Assembly (NCBI GenBank): GCA_914767715.1
Contig: OU612068.1
Span: 12,212,001-12,276,000, forward strand
Reading direction: 5' to 3'
From: Membranipora membranacea
Taxonomy: Eukaryota > Bryozoa > Gymnolaemata > Cheilostomatida > Membraniporidae
DNA length: 64,000 bases
The position numbers and the translations under genes are program-made. Of this stretch, positions 52,857-64,000 are shown in pieces (the first letter of the stretch is position 1; every line of letters begins with the position of its first letter). The notes beneath the pieces are model-generated. The model did no database searches. It saw nothing but the letters and a program-made list of their open reading frames with translations, and had not been told where the DNA came from.

Positions 52857-55800
52857 TCAGGGAAGAACCTCGACATTGGATTGACCTTGAATGTCTCCCA
52901 TCTCATTACACTCAAACGAGACAATAATAACACATTCACCAGCTCTCTTAGCAGTTATCTCCACCTCAGCGTCACCGTTACCCATAGATGGCACATCCCT
53001 GTAACAGAGCAAAGTACAATAATCATAAAATACCCACAATGCAACATTCACAAGTAGCAGTTAACATTATCTCACTGTTTAAGAAACTAAGTATAGCTGT
53101 TAAAAATGGAAAAAAGCCTAATAATCCAATTTCTCACACATTTACGGTAAATAAGGACATTCTGTTGTACACCAAAGTCTGCCAATCAAAAGACCTGTAA
53201 CAATTATCCTCCTTTCCCACAGACTCCATATCACCATCACCATAATATTATAAAGACAATTGTGATTGTCATCATACTACAACCAATTTTGTCTATGTTA
53301 ATCCTCGTACCGTTTCTCATTCCCCACAAAAATACCCCCACAGCTGGGTATTTGCAAAAGCAAAAGGGGATTTTGTTACACACAAAACGATTGTATTTAG
53401 GTACTTTTATGCTGTAAAATGACAAGCGTAACATATCATGTGGCCTCAACGATAAAGCAAGCTGTTATTTTTGACAGGCGCATTCTCTGTGTCGAAGCAA
53501 CCCCAGAACATATATTGCTATCTTGCAATCAACCATGCTTTTATATTTCAGCTGTTACAAATTGTTATCTAGCAGCAAAATTACTTACCTCACAGATACG
53601 CTATGTAATAATACATCATGATTATGTAATACGTGTGCAAAAACTGCTTTTTATATGTGTAGACTGTACAGCCAAGGGGTTATGCTGATTGAAACATCCA
53701 CAAAGAAGTATCTATTTACTATTGCAGCTATGCTGAGGCTCGCTAAATCTCAAATTATATCAGAAAGATGGTCATCAGTAACCATCAAACAGTAGATTTG
53801 TCATGTGGCTACATGTTGGCGAAAGTGGCTGAGTGACAAGGCTAATCAAACAGAGAGTCTGGATCAGATATTAGCATTATCAATAAAGGGGGAGCAACTC
53901 TAGATGAGACACCTAGTTTATTGGTCGAATAACACTGATCTCTTCAGATTTTTCATAGATAGGCTAATGGTCTTACTGTGCGTTTCTGTCTGTTGGCTTC
54001 AGATTACCGGCAGCTTCAAAGCTGAATACACAGCTGGTAAGCGCCTTCTTCAGTGGATTTGTGAAAGACACTCTGACCTTGAACTTTTCGCCGATTGATA
54101 CCTCAGGTTTACTCTGTAAAATCGGAAAACTTTTATTAGCTTAGAGATTATTTTATTAATATCAAATAAATCTGATTCAACAAGTGAAAATTTTTGATTC
54201 TTCTTTTTTTCTTTTGAATACATGCTATTGACTGCCTTAATCATTTTATGAAATGTTTTTTATCTGCAGTCTTGATAGATTCAATATAGAAAATAAGTTT
54301 GTGCATTCTAAATAAACTTAACCTACTGGTATAACTTCTGGTATCAGTGTGCGTAGTCTGAAGTCATCTTGTGATGCAAATAGTTGTTTAGTTTCTCCCA
54401 CATTAGCTAAATAGTTGATCTTCATACAGTAGTTGTGGTCGACCATATCACCGAGGTATTCGTCAGCACGTACTTTCATCACCATTGTTTCAGCTGTAGA
54501 TAAAAGAGATGGCATGGTCAAATTGGACACAAACAGATGATGCACTTTTATTTTGGTTCAATGCGTTTTTTAAATAAAGGACTGACTAGATATAACTTGT
54601 TTAAATTTGCTCAAATGTTAAAAGGAACCCCTATTGGAATTTCTAGGATCCCTTGAAGACAAGGTCAATGATTATGTAATGAGACTTGAGCTGATTATCA
54701 TAGAAACGCCTAGAAAGCGCTACTTCTACTGTTGCGAGGGTTTGACAATTCTGTGAGTTAAGCGTGTCAGACTTGACACCGCATCAGACTAGTAGTATAC
54801 CGAGTATCACACCATAGCAAGAATCAGTTGGCACTTACTCATAATTTATGTGGTGCATTCTTATATTGGTCTCATCAAGTTGAACATGCAGTGCTAATAC
54901 ATACATATCAGACTATACCGACCATGAGTTAATGTTATATCACTACGTATCAATATTAATAAAATATCCCATAATGCAATATCGGGAATTCCCACAAAGA
55001 ACAGCTCCATGATTAGTAATAGATTTTATGCTGATTTTCATAGGAAGGTTTAGAAATATGGTGAACATAGTTTCATACTCAACAACCTGTCAGACGGTAT
55101 TGTGCATCACACCCATAGCAAGAGTGAGATATTGGTTCAAACACTTACTAGCGTTACGTGGGAGTACTGTACTGTGGAGTTCTCGTTTGAGTTGTTTCCT
55201 TGTTACACCAGTGTAGTACACAGAGGATAGTGTGATTGTCATACTAACAGTTCTCTCATATGATGAGGTGTTCTCCAACTCTATAGGTATCTCAAAGTCA
55301 TTACCCACAAATATACCATCTATGTCTCGCACTGAAAACTTGACATCCTGGTAAAATAAAGTGTGTCCAAGAGTTTGTAATATGAAATATGATATGTATT
55401 TGATGAAACGCAGGTGTTACCTGGAACAAACAGTCATAGAGATTTCGGATATCCATGACAACTCTATCGGAGAGGTTAGATTTATCGGTGTGGGCTATGG
55501 CATAAATATTTTGCTTATTAAATTATGAAATAAAACAACACACAATGCTTTGAAATTATGGATACAACAACTGGTCATAATGACCAGATAGCTTGGTAAG
55601 AGAAGAGAGAATGGAAAAATAAGTCAATGATTTCCAAAACTGTTCAAAAATATAGTTCTGTGTAGCAAAAAATGTTGTGAGCTGTGGCACAAATATATTT
55701 TGCAATTGTCTTCATGAAACAAGACAGCTAGGGCAGCCAGAACGATGTTATTGTAGATTCCGAATAGCAAAAGACACTGGCTGCTTACCTGTGCTTCGTC

Positions 55801-58800
55801 TCCATCGGAGTATATGGTTGGTTTGGTAGACATCTGAGCAGCCCTCCATACTGCTGATCTCTCAGATTGTGAACCTTCAGCAAATTTATAGGCCAGCGTT
55901 AGATCCTCTCTGTCTGCATTATAGCCTCTCCAATCCAGATCTCTACTCTTACCCACTGCCTTGGTACTGATTTTCTTGCCAACCCTGTTTAGAAATATAA
56001 ATGAACATTTTTGGTGCGATAATTGATCTTGAGGTGATATATGCAAGTTGAGGGATATCATATCAAGTTCCTGGAGCCAACCTAATGAGTGACAATAATA
56101 TGGAAGTCATGTCTTTCTGGCTTGATAAAGTATGTTTTTGCAGAAAGTGTTGAATTGTGTGCCCATACATAAATAGGGCACAACTCCCAATAATAATGTC
56201 TCGGTCTCGCAAGCCAGATTCCCAGATTTGTTTCATCACAGCTTCATCACTAGAAATTCATAAACACTCATGTGGTTTTTACTGCAGCATTCATGATTTG
56301 TGCAATTAACCTAGCTTTCAACTGAAGTTGCCGAAATTATTGTTGAATTAAATTATTCTTTTTGCCAAAAATTATTTTTGCATGAAATGTCACAAATGGA
56401 AAGTTAAACTGCAACTACACTGATACCACTTTTATTCAAGACTGTAAGATTAGTTGAATTTAGAAAGAGTTTATCAAGGTGATAACTACTTGAAATGGGC
56501 GTGATGATTTTACATGGATCCAGGAACAACTCCAACTTACACATCTCTCTGTAGTATCTTTCGAATGCTTCCATCTTTCTGTTTACACCAATGTACTTTA
56601 TCTGCATTGACCTCCGCAAAGATAAACGGAGCATCATAGGATGTTCCCACATCTCCATTCTTTATGGCCGCTACTGAAGCCGGCCCGGCACAATATATAC
56701 CTGAAAAGCAACAACAGTTACTTAACTTGGAATTCCAGCTTAGGGATACAATACCTACAAGATATTCATAAGTATTTTTTCCAGTGTGCTGTAGGTCTTC
56801 AGACAACGCGGTCATCTATTATCCCCAACGGTGGGAAGTGAAATTTGAAATCAGAAAAGGTATCAGGCTACTTGTCTGTTTTTACCTTCACTCGTTTCCT
56901 GTGGAGTTGCGTCAATCGCCTGCCAGCCACCGTATCCAGCCTTCAAATCAGGTCTAGCCAGCCAAACCTCATTCCATACATGGAAGTTCCACACAGAATC
57001 AGTGTCCAGCTCTGAAAGAGTGAAAACCATTTATTGATGTAATCCTTAGTCATGACACAAACATTCGCATTAATCCATTTTATCTTAATCGAAACTTAAA
57101 TCAGTAGAACTTTGTTTTTATCGAGTAATTTTTGCTTTTTATCCATTTTATGTTGATTTAAACTAAATACAGTAGAACTTTTTTAGAACTGAGTAATTAT
57201 TTATTTGATTTTCGGTCTTTAATATCTGTGTCATACCTGACATTGGTTTGTCCTCTTCGTCCCAATGTACATCGATTGTAAGTGTACCATCTGTGTCATG
57301 AGCTGAAGCAAAATTGGTTACTGATCTGGCAGGAATTCCAAGTGATCGACAGATAGAAGTAAGCACTCCTGAGAAAACCCAGCACTGGCCATAGTTCACC
57401 TACAGAGAAAACAAAACAATATGTATAAAGGTAAGTTTGGGAGTGGCCGTGGTTCAATGTGTAGGACATGGGTCTTTCAATCAGTGATCACGGTGGTGTC
57501 AGGAAGGGCATCCGACCTCAAATGTTCCTGTGTCACATTAGGTTACAGTCTGTAGACAAATGAATGCAAGTAAAATGGTAAATTTTGTAGAAATCGAACA
57601 CTGCGTCTCATTGTACTGTTTTGGCATTAAGATGTTGTCATGATTTGCTAAGTCTGTCAATGCAATGCACCGATCTGTTAGTCAGTCACTACAATTAAAG
57701 CTGTATTACTCACAGGCTCTTTCGTATCCATATATTTCTTGAGGATAGCAACACTTCCGGCCCACTTAGTCGGTGATACACCACCTGAATAATCACCGCT
57801 CCAGTTTCCTGTTAGTACTCCGTTATCATCGCAGCTATTTACCTATAATGAATATTCTAATTCACAGCTATTCCTCATCAACCGCATAAATTAAGAGAAA
57901 TCACATTCATATTGCAGGGACTGGTTGGCTTATACAGGTATTCCGATATCACTACCGGATTAGGGAAATGCTGATCATAGACTTGATGGTTTTTTCTATG
58001 GTTTTACCTGTTATGCAACATTTTAATTAAAAGCTGTCTATTTATACATTAAGACCTGAACTATGAAATATTTATTTCGTAGATGAAGTTGGAGGTATCA
58101 TATTCCTACTTGAATGAGCTTTTTGATGTTATTGAGATGATCAGGGCAACGTGATTACCATACTCAGCTTAATTTAAATTGTATTTAGTATTACTGGTAA
58201 AATTAAAAATTTAAAAAAAAAAGAGGTTGCATATCTTGGTTGTACCGATTCATTACAATGTACTGATTACAGTATATTATAAACTTACCAGGGCTGACAG
58301 TTTTCTGGTGATCACTATTGGATTACCTCGTGAAGTCATCGGGATATATGTGAGCTCGTTTAGTAGATAAAGAGCTGCCTCAACGACACAACTCTCAAAC
58401 TGTCCAAAGTTCCAGGGCTTTCCATAAATCTAAAAGTTGAAAGTTAAGAGGAATGAGATTTGATTATCACACATCAGCTGCATCAATACATGTTGCAAAT
58501 TCCCTTGTGGGAAAAAAACATTCCACAAGCAAGTGGGAATGATCACAAATTACTGCCAGTAAGTTTTACAAAACTTGACTAGCATTGACATTATTTTTAA
58601 CCTTTGTAAAACATGATTGTATTTGCTTCCCTGCACTGATAAGTTCAATAAAGTTAATATTATTATTATTATTATTCTCTTTCATAAGCGAGAGTTGCCC
58701 CACCTGTTTATAGTTACCAGTGTAGACCTTTCCACTGTCGTTGAGTACATACTCCTCTCTCCATTCAGCGTTCTCAATGTATACAGGGTCCTCTGTCAAA

Positions 58801-61574
58801 ACCAGAAGAACCAATATGAGTTGTTCATCCATTTGGTAAAGGATATATATACCAATTATGGTTCTGCCCAAGTAGTTCTACTACACGATATCACCAGTGC
58901 CAATAAATTAAACGCAGTTCGCTAACTATGGGACAAGGCTTTCCTGCATGCAGAAACATGTAATTTTCCTGATAATTGCTCCCCACATTTCAACAAAATT
59001 ACATCACCAAAACAAAAAACCTTAATGCAAATCATTGTGTAAATCGAGCAATGTATCAAATTTTAAATCAAGTCTTGGTCCAATTTTTGATATGTGACAT
59101 GAGTACGTACCTTCACACCAGGCATTGAATAGTATATAAGAGTGTGCTTTGACACTATCCTCCATAAGTGATGTCACTCCCCCAGCATCAGTAGCAGTTC
59201 TTACTGTATCAAAAGCCAGATCCCATTTACCGACAGCGCATCTAACATAGCTGGTGATACCCAATTCTACCTGCAATAATGAGTAAACAAACGTAAGTTC
59301 TGTCATCTCTAGAATAATATGCTATCTCCTATAACAAGATTGTTCCCTCTGTGGTGGCGGAGGGATAATGCAAAAGTCGGGTATTGATACCTGACTTTTG
59401 CAATATATATATGTATACACTATTTGATCCCTGTTCTAGCTCCCTCCCCTCACCCTCATCACAGTTTCTACAAGATATTTTCTTCAATAGTTTTGCAAAT
59501 ACAAAATCTCATGATTTACAAAAATAATTGTCTGCCATTGCAGAAACTCTTGTTGGATGTTTTTACAGTGCATAAACAGCAAAAAATGTTTAAATTATAT
59601 AGGAAAAACAGTGTAATAAATAATTTTACCAGAATAATTCTAGTTATTGTTATAATTACCTGGTTACCATCATGTGAGAGCACCTTGATAGTCCATTCTG
59701 TCCAGTCACTCTTCTCTCCATTAGCTATCATCTCGTTATGAGTTCCCTTACTTTTCAGCGGCAGCGCACCTTTAAATAGTACATCTTTTAATGTAGCATA
59801 TCAATTTTTGGTTGAAATTGGCTGATTAAAATCAGATGGTCATATCACACGCCATATCCTGAAGCATGGGGAGAAAATGTTTGTTGCCTAAAGGGTGAGG
59901 CTGCAATTTCTGCGCCAGGTTGCTCTCTGTTTGCATGCAGGTTGGAGCACATCTTAGGGCCAACCAAACCCCAGTAGTCGATGGACTGCTGTGGATTCGA
60001 ACCTACGATCTTCAGCACTGGACTGGGGCTTAAACCAACAGCGCCACCTCCTACTACTTCTCCCACTCCTAATCCATAATTAAAAACAGCGTGAAATATG
60101 AGGGCAGGCCTATTTGAAATGTGGAGAAATGCCAGCAAACTGCAGACTGCATAAGACAGATTGATGTCAGTCAGAGCATTCAGATCAACTAGTGGTCACA
60201 CTAGAAAAACTTCTGAGTCTATTGTCCAGCCAACTTGCTGGATGTAGTTGTTTTTTTTGCGATCGGCAAGGCGACCCACCCACCAAAGCAAATGATCACT
60301 GCCACTAGTCAGCATATAATTTTACTGAATAAGGTCTTGGCCACGTAATAAATTAGGTGATTTATTCATAGATTCTGAATCTATCTCTACAAAAAACGCA
60401 ACAGCAACATCAGGTGTTTGACAATATACAGCAAAAGCTACGAGATCATCAGTGCATATTTTATTCCTCCTTACCAATCGTTGAGATGACTCTCACTTCA
60501 TCCGTTGAGTCATATTTCCGATTAAGGTACACTTTGACCTTGAACTCTTGACCTCTGCGCACAACTAACTGAGCTGGACATGTCTTCTGAGTCAGGTCAT
60601 CAGTGTAGCCTTCTTGGCAAATCTCATATCTGGTGTGAAAAATATGCGTAAAGAGTGTTAAGGATTGTCTACTCATGCAAAGACGAAAGAGAACTCACAT
60701 CTGAATTTGTTTAGTCTCCTGCTAAACATAAATATGTGAGTTTGATTATGACATCGATTTCCAGGCGCCGCAACCACTTGATTTGTCAGAAGCCCTGCTT
60801 TTCAATATGGCACCAACCATCCAGCCTACCCCAGAATGGCTGTTTGATAAATTGAGCTGTACTCTGCCTGTGATCCAAATGATATTACAGAAATCAACTC
60901 ACTTATCGGTGTGATGATTTTTAGCATTCTCAGGTATGACTAAGTCCACTTTGAGTATTTTAGCTGGCGTCAACTCTGTTTCCTTTGGTTCTCTTGTTGC
61001 CGGTTTGTTGGCTAAAATACAAAAATATAAATAACAAATAATTTGTCTATGGATCTGTATGGTAACCTGAAAATGATAGTAAGTCTTGTCTGTTGAACGT
61101 TGGCGCAGAAGGGCTTTGCGTCATAATTTGAAGTGTATAGTGTCAAACTAGTTTCAGCCCTAAACCCCTGCCCACCAACGGCCCCGGGTCCTTCAAGGTC
61201 CATTTTTCCTGAGATATTTGTTTTCATAAGCTTATCTTTAGGTGAAGTAAATGCTCTCTGATATCTGCTTCCACTTTTGGCTGCTGCTGTGATGGTGAAA
61301 GTTTTTCAAGGTGTGACTCTTTGGCCAACGATAACACCCTTGCAACTGTTTTCATAAAAAAGTTTCACTATTAATTCCCAATCTTCACTATGTTGAGCGT
61401 GAGACTGTTCATATGCCGCCATTACAACTAACCAATATCGCTGAACGTTGTTACTGCAGCAGAAGCATTTCTCCTTCCACGTGAATTCAAGCCTAAATTG
61501 CTAGCAGTATGCGCCGAAGCAGGCTTATCCGATTTCTTTCTCCCAGATAAAAAGGCGAGCACTGCTGAGCTCAT
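52857..61574 (-). CDS. Transglutaminase, tandem copy 2, complete
   Basis: Same enzyme class and exon plan as copy 1. Exons: 61574-61433, 61011-60903, 60629-60475, 59769-59660, 59270-59111, 58792-58704, 58429-58289, 57842-57714, 57399-57237, 57011-56886, 56700-56541, 55984-55789, 55347-55149, 54493-54327, 54113-53977, 52998-52857. With ATG 61574 ([14 protein letters not shown]) it is 774 residues; the same frame extends upstream to other ATGs (61604, 61652). The triad is intact: [11 protein letters not shown] (Cys about 351), WNFHVWNE (His about 410), [11 protein letters not shown] (Asp about 433). Exons 2-15 have exactly the same lengths as copy 1. The protein stops at NVEVLP, 27 residues short of copy 1. 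An alternative first exon may lie at 63302-63512. Vertebrate relatives are calcium-activated and act in clotting, barrier formation and matrix cross-linking; the role here is not shown. Confidence 0.96.
57428..57560 (+). mobile_element. Possible SINE fragment (tRNA-like head plus GGAAGGGCATCC core)
   Basis: GTGGCCGTGGTTCAATGTGT resembles an A-box region and is followed by GTCAGGAAGGGCATCCGACC, a kind of central motif seen in several animal SINE families. A clear B-box is missing. It lies in transglutaminase 2 intron 8. Confidence 0.45.
59820..60071 (-). mobile_element. tRNA-derived SINE copy in transglutaminase 2 intron 3
   Basis: On the minus strand: GTAGGAGGTGGCGCTGTTGG (A-box), GTAGGTTCGAATCCACAG (B-box), the body CGACTACTGGGGTTTGGTTG, and the end GGCGTGTGATATGACCATCT. 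It is clearly the same family as 8748-8985 but without the 11-bp tail repeats. Confidence 0.85.
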
Positions 61575-62307
61575 TGAATACAAGCCACCAAAAACACTCG
61601 CCATTGCCGCCTTTATAAGATAACTGAGCAAATGCGACATAGGCACACCCAAACTCTGGTTGTTATGAGGATCAAGTAGCCTGTAGCAAGTCTTTACAAT
61701 TTACATACCAAAAATAAGTGGCCCAAGTGGTAGTCAATAATCAATTGTCTTATGATCAATCATGGAACGTATTGGCATTGTCCTTGTTTGTTTTTTGTAT
61801 CAGCAAACTAGCCGAGAGTACGATTAACATTGATGTAATAAAACTTGATACTTTGCTCATACACATGTACTTTGAGAGTTCCCAAAGAACAAATATAATA
61901 CAGTATATTATACCAAAATAATGCGGAATAATTATGTTTACTTGCACTGATGAACAACTTTGTTTCAAGCTTACTGAATCTATATACCTGTATGATTGGG
62001 TGTAGGATACACATTGTTTATCATGTTTTAATTTCTATCGACTTTTGATTTGATTTCTTAACTATTTCTTCAAGCAAGATAATATATATTTGAGGTTTGG
62101 GGTTCAAACAATATATACCATATAATATAACCTCAATAGCAGCGCTGAGGGTATCATTTGGGACAGCATTGTTCCAATTTTGAAATAGCAGCTAATGTAC
62201 TTTTGTTGTAGGCTGACAGTATTTTTTAAAGGAAAATTTCGCGATGTATGAGTTGTTTCCTTCTTTAATGAGAGCACAACTCTGTAGTAGAACAAAACCG
62301 CCCTATT

Positions 62308-62349
62308 GCATCAGGGAGGGTGGGATATCTCCCACCCTCCCTGAATGCA
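62308..62349. mobile_element. GGGAGGGTGGGA hairpin, second copy
   Basis: TGCATCAGGGAGGGTGGGAT folds against CTCCCACCCTCCCTGAATGC with almost no loop. It matches the hairpin at 23305-23356. Confidence 0.8.
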
Positions 62350-62360
62350 TAGCAGTATAT

Positions 62361-62440
62361 ACTAGCCTTGTCACACGGCCACTGGTTTTTGTTTTTTAGG
62401 TCGCAAAAACAAAAACCATTGGTCGCGTGACAAGGCTAGT
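62361..62440. mobile_element. 80-bp foldback element
   Basis: ACTAGCCTTGTCACACGGCC and GGTCGCGTGACAAGGCTAGT are inverted, with inner arms GGTTTTTGTTTTT and CAAAAACAAAAACC. It lies 11 bp from the preceding hairpin. Confidence 0.8.
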
Positions 62441-63301
62441 ACAAGGGTAAGTATATACTATATTCAGGAAAATTCTTGAATTGAGAACAGCAGCATGTGC
62501 ATATCATGGCATTATTCTTTAAACGCCGTTGTTGTTTGAATTTTCTGATCCGAACACCTATCTACCCTTGACATGCATTTTGAGCAGTGCCTAAGTCTGA
62601 TCATTAGGTTACTAAAGAAACTCACAGCCCAAAGCCGAAGCGAGAGAAGAACGAGAGAAATCACAACGGTTATAAGGTCAGGAGCCCACAGCAGGATTAG
62701 TCTTCAGACAACAGTAGTCACAAACTGACACATAGAGTCAGACCAAGGAGTTAAAGGTTTGATTAGCGGTTGCAACCTCAGAGTGCAGAGCAGTTTGCAT
62801 GACATTACATTACTAAATACAAGCCTCAGCTGATCCTCGGAGGATTAATGTGTATATAACAACTCCTTGAGGATCCTCTGAGGTTGCGACCTCTGTCAGT
62901 GTATTTAGATCATAACTCCTTGGTCAGACTCAGGGCAAAACTGCAGACTGGTCAGAATACGAAATACCTATTACAATCCTTTTTGACTTGCTTTACATAT
63001 CATACATCATGTGTTGCCCAAACCTTATAACCATGATACCCAATCATAGTATTAGAAAACAAAAGATAGAATCCCCCTCCCTCCCCTTTCGCCTCGAATG
63101 TTGGCATCGGACCGGAAGTGAATTCAATATAGATCCAAATACCTCAGAACTCGACTTTATTTTGAAGTGTGGGGAGCAAACAAACAAATCTGATGGCTTT
63201 ATGCATTTTGCCTCAACATTCTGCGGAATCTATACATGAATGTATTCTAAGTTAGTTTGCACTACAACTAGTTTTTAATTGTATATGTGTTAATATTTTA
63301 C

Positions 63302-63512
63302 CATCATCTGTTGTGGCATTGTCCTCAGCTATAACAGTTAAATCATTCACTCCATTCTCAGCAGGGGTGGATGTCTCATTAAAACTGGCTGGATCACTGC
63401 TTTGATCTATCCTTCGCCCTGTTAATCCTTGAAAAGTTCTATTGCCGGTGTTACTGGTAGGTGGCTTTGTGTTAGGAGCGACTGCATTTTCGCTGCTGCA
63501 TGCTGCCCCCAT
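63302..63512 (-). CDS. Candidate alternative first exon, N-myristoylation start
   Basis: Opens MGAACSSENAV and runs 70 codons to a donor GATG|GTAAAA, ending in phase 1. Gly2, Ser6 and the nearby Cys5 fit an N-myristoylation plus palmitoylation signal (known consensus M-G-x-x-x-S/T). The body is Ser/Thr/Asn-rich and disordered. The next gene exons on this strand are those of transglutaminase 2, whose exon 2 (61011) accepts phase 1, so joining is in frame and gives 797 residues. Membrane-anchored transglutaminases with lipidated N-termini are known (annulin, vertebrate keratinocyte type). It could also be the first exon of an unrelated gene whose other exons I missed. Confidence 0.6.
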
Positions 63513-64000
63513 TTTTGCAGTTTAGAAACTTGACTAGATTCACTGATGCTCAATATCAGTACTTCACCAATATTGCTCTTAGTATAACTTAAAAGGCTAT
63601 TGTAAACTGTTGACTTTTAAAGAACAAACTTCCTCTTTAGAAGCTGACCTGATGCTGCTAGCTTATTTGTTTGACTCTGTTTTGGTCTTATAGTTTATTA
63701 GGTTGTGGATAGCCTTGTAATTAATGCTAAGTTTTTCATCACATGAATAGGTCTGAAATGGCAAGGGTATTATGATATTATTTGTCAACTTCTGTCAATG
63801 AATAGCAGAAATTAAGCCTTATTTATAATGAATGTACAATACCATCCAAACATTGGCACCCATTGTACACTAAGTAAGTAAGTGACTGAGTAACTTCTCA
63901 GCCTTTGTTTTGTCCTCAGCTACTCATAGTTTAAAATTAACCTGCTGGCCAGTGTACACTGCTAATATTATAATGTGATTTTAAATACAATTTGATTTAT
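63513..64000. promoter_or_regulatory. Region upstream of the myristoylated exon
   Basis: No exon was recognised. It would be the 5' UTR and promoter of the exon at 63302-63512. No TATA box can be assigned with confidence. Confidence 0.35.

Larger units (their letters stand above)
61653..63301. other. Upstream space or first intron of transglutaminase 2
   Basis: No coding exon was recognised. It holds two foldback elements (62308-62349, 62361-62440). It is either intergenic, with the copy-2 promoter, or the long first intron of an alternative transcript starting at 63512. Confidence 0.5.

Noticed and set aside
61433-61652. Splicing of the 63302 exon directly into the 61433-61652 exon
   Set aside because: An acceptor at CTCAG|TTATC would give an early stop. 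One at GCTCAG|CAGTG keeps the frame but has a poor pyrimidine tract. Joining to 61011 is simpler.

Overview
This is a window of an animal (metazoan) nuclear genome. The genes are split into many short exons with GT/AG introns of roughly 0.2-2 kb. The products are typical animal proteins (UBA5, ANKAR, transglutaminases), and the introns are AT-rich and full of small foldback transposons and tRNA-derived SINEs. An early-branching or marine invertebrate, for example a sponge, fits best, but the species cannot be read from the sequence. Exon limits below were built by hand from open frames, splice signals and phase agreement.

Layout: (1) 200-4190, minus strand: an unrecognised, low-complexity, basic protein whose first exon holds about 15 copies of an 18-residue (54 bp) repeat; it runs off the left edge. 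(2) 6061-11983, minus: UBA5, the UFM1-activating E1 enzyme, 11 exons, complete (407 aa). (3) 14327-37367, plus: ANKAR (ankyrin and armadillo repeat protein), about 31 exons, complete (1453 aa if a 42-nt microexon is used), head-to-head with UBA5. (4) 38409-41084, plus: a probable secreted or membrane protein resembling mannose-6-phosphate-receptor-homology (MRH) domains. (5) 41876-51364 and 52857-61652, minus: two tandem transglutaminase genes with the same 16-exon structure and intact Cys-His-Asp triads. An upstream exon at 63302-63512, with an N-myristoylation-type start and matching splice phase, may give the second gene a lipid-anchored form.

The accessory layer is rich. There are a 415-bp hAT-like element with an 8-bp target duplication and a tRNA-like interior, only 18 bp from the catalytic exon of transglutaminase 1; a 706-bp TA-flanked element carrying a tRNA-like unit with a T-run terminator; several families of ~90-260 bp foldback elements (two with 9-bp target duplications); a tRNA-derived SINE family with an 11-bp repeat tail; CATAGAC-ended palindromes; a 7 x 42-bp array; and a 7-bp minisatellite. 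No bacterial operon, CRISPR array, rRNA or viral genome was seen. The genes have no obvious joint pathway; the only evident functional cluster is the transglutaminase pair.
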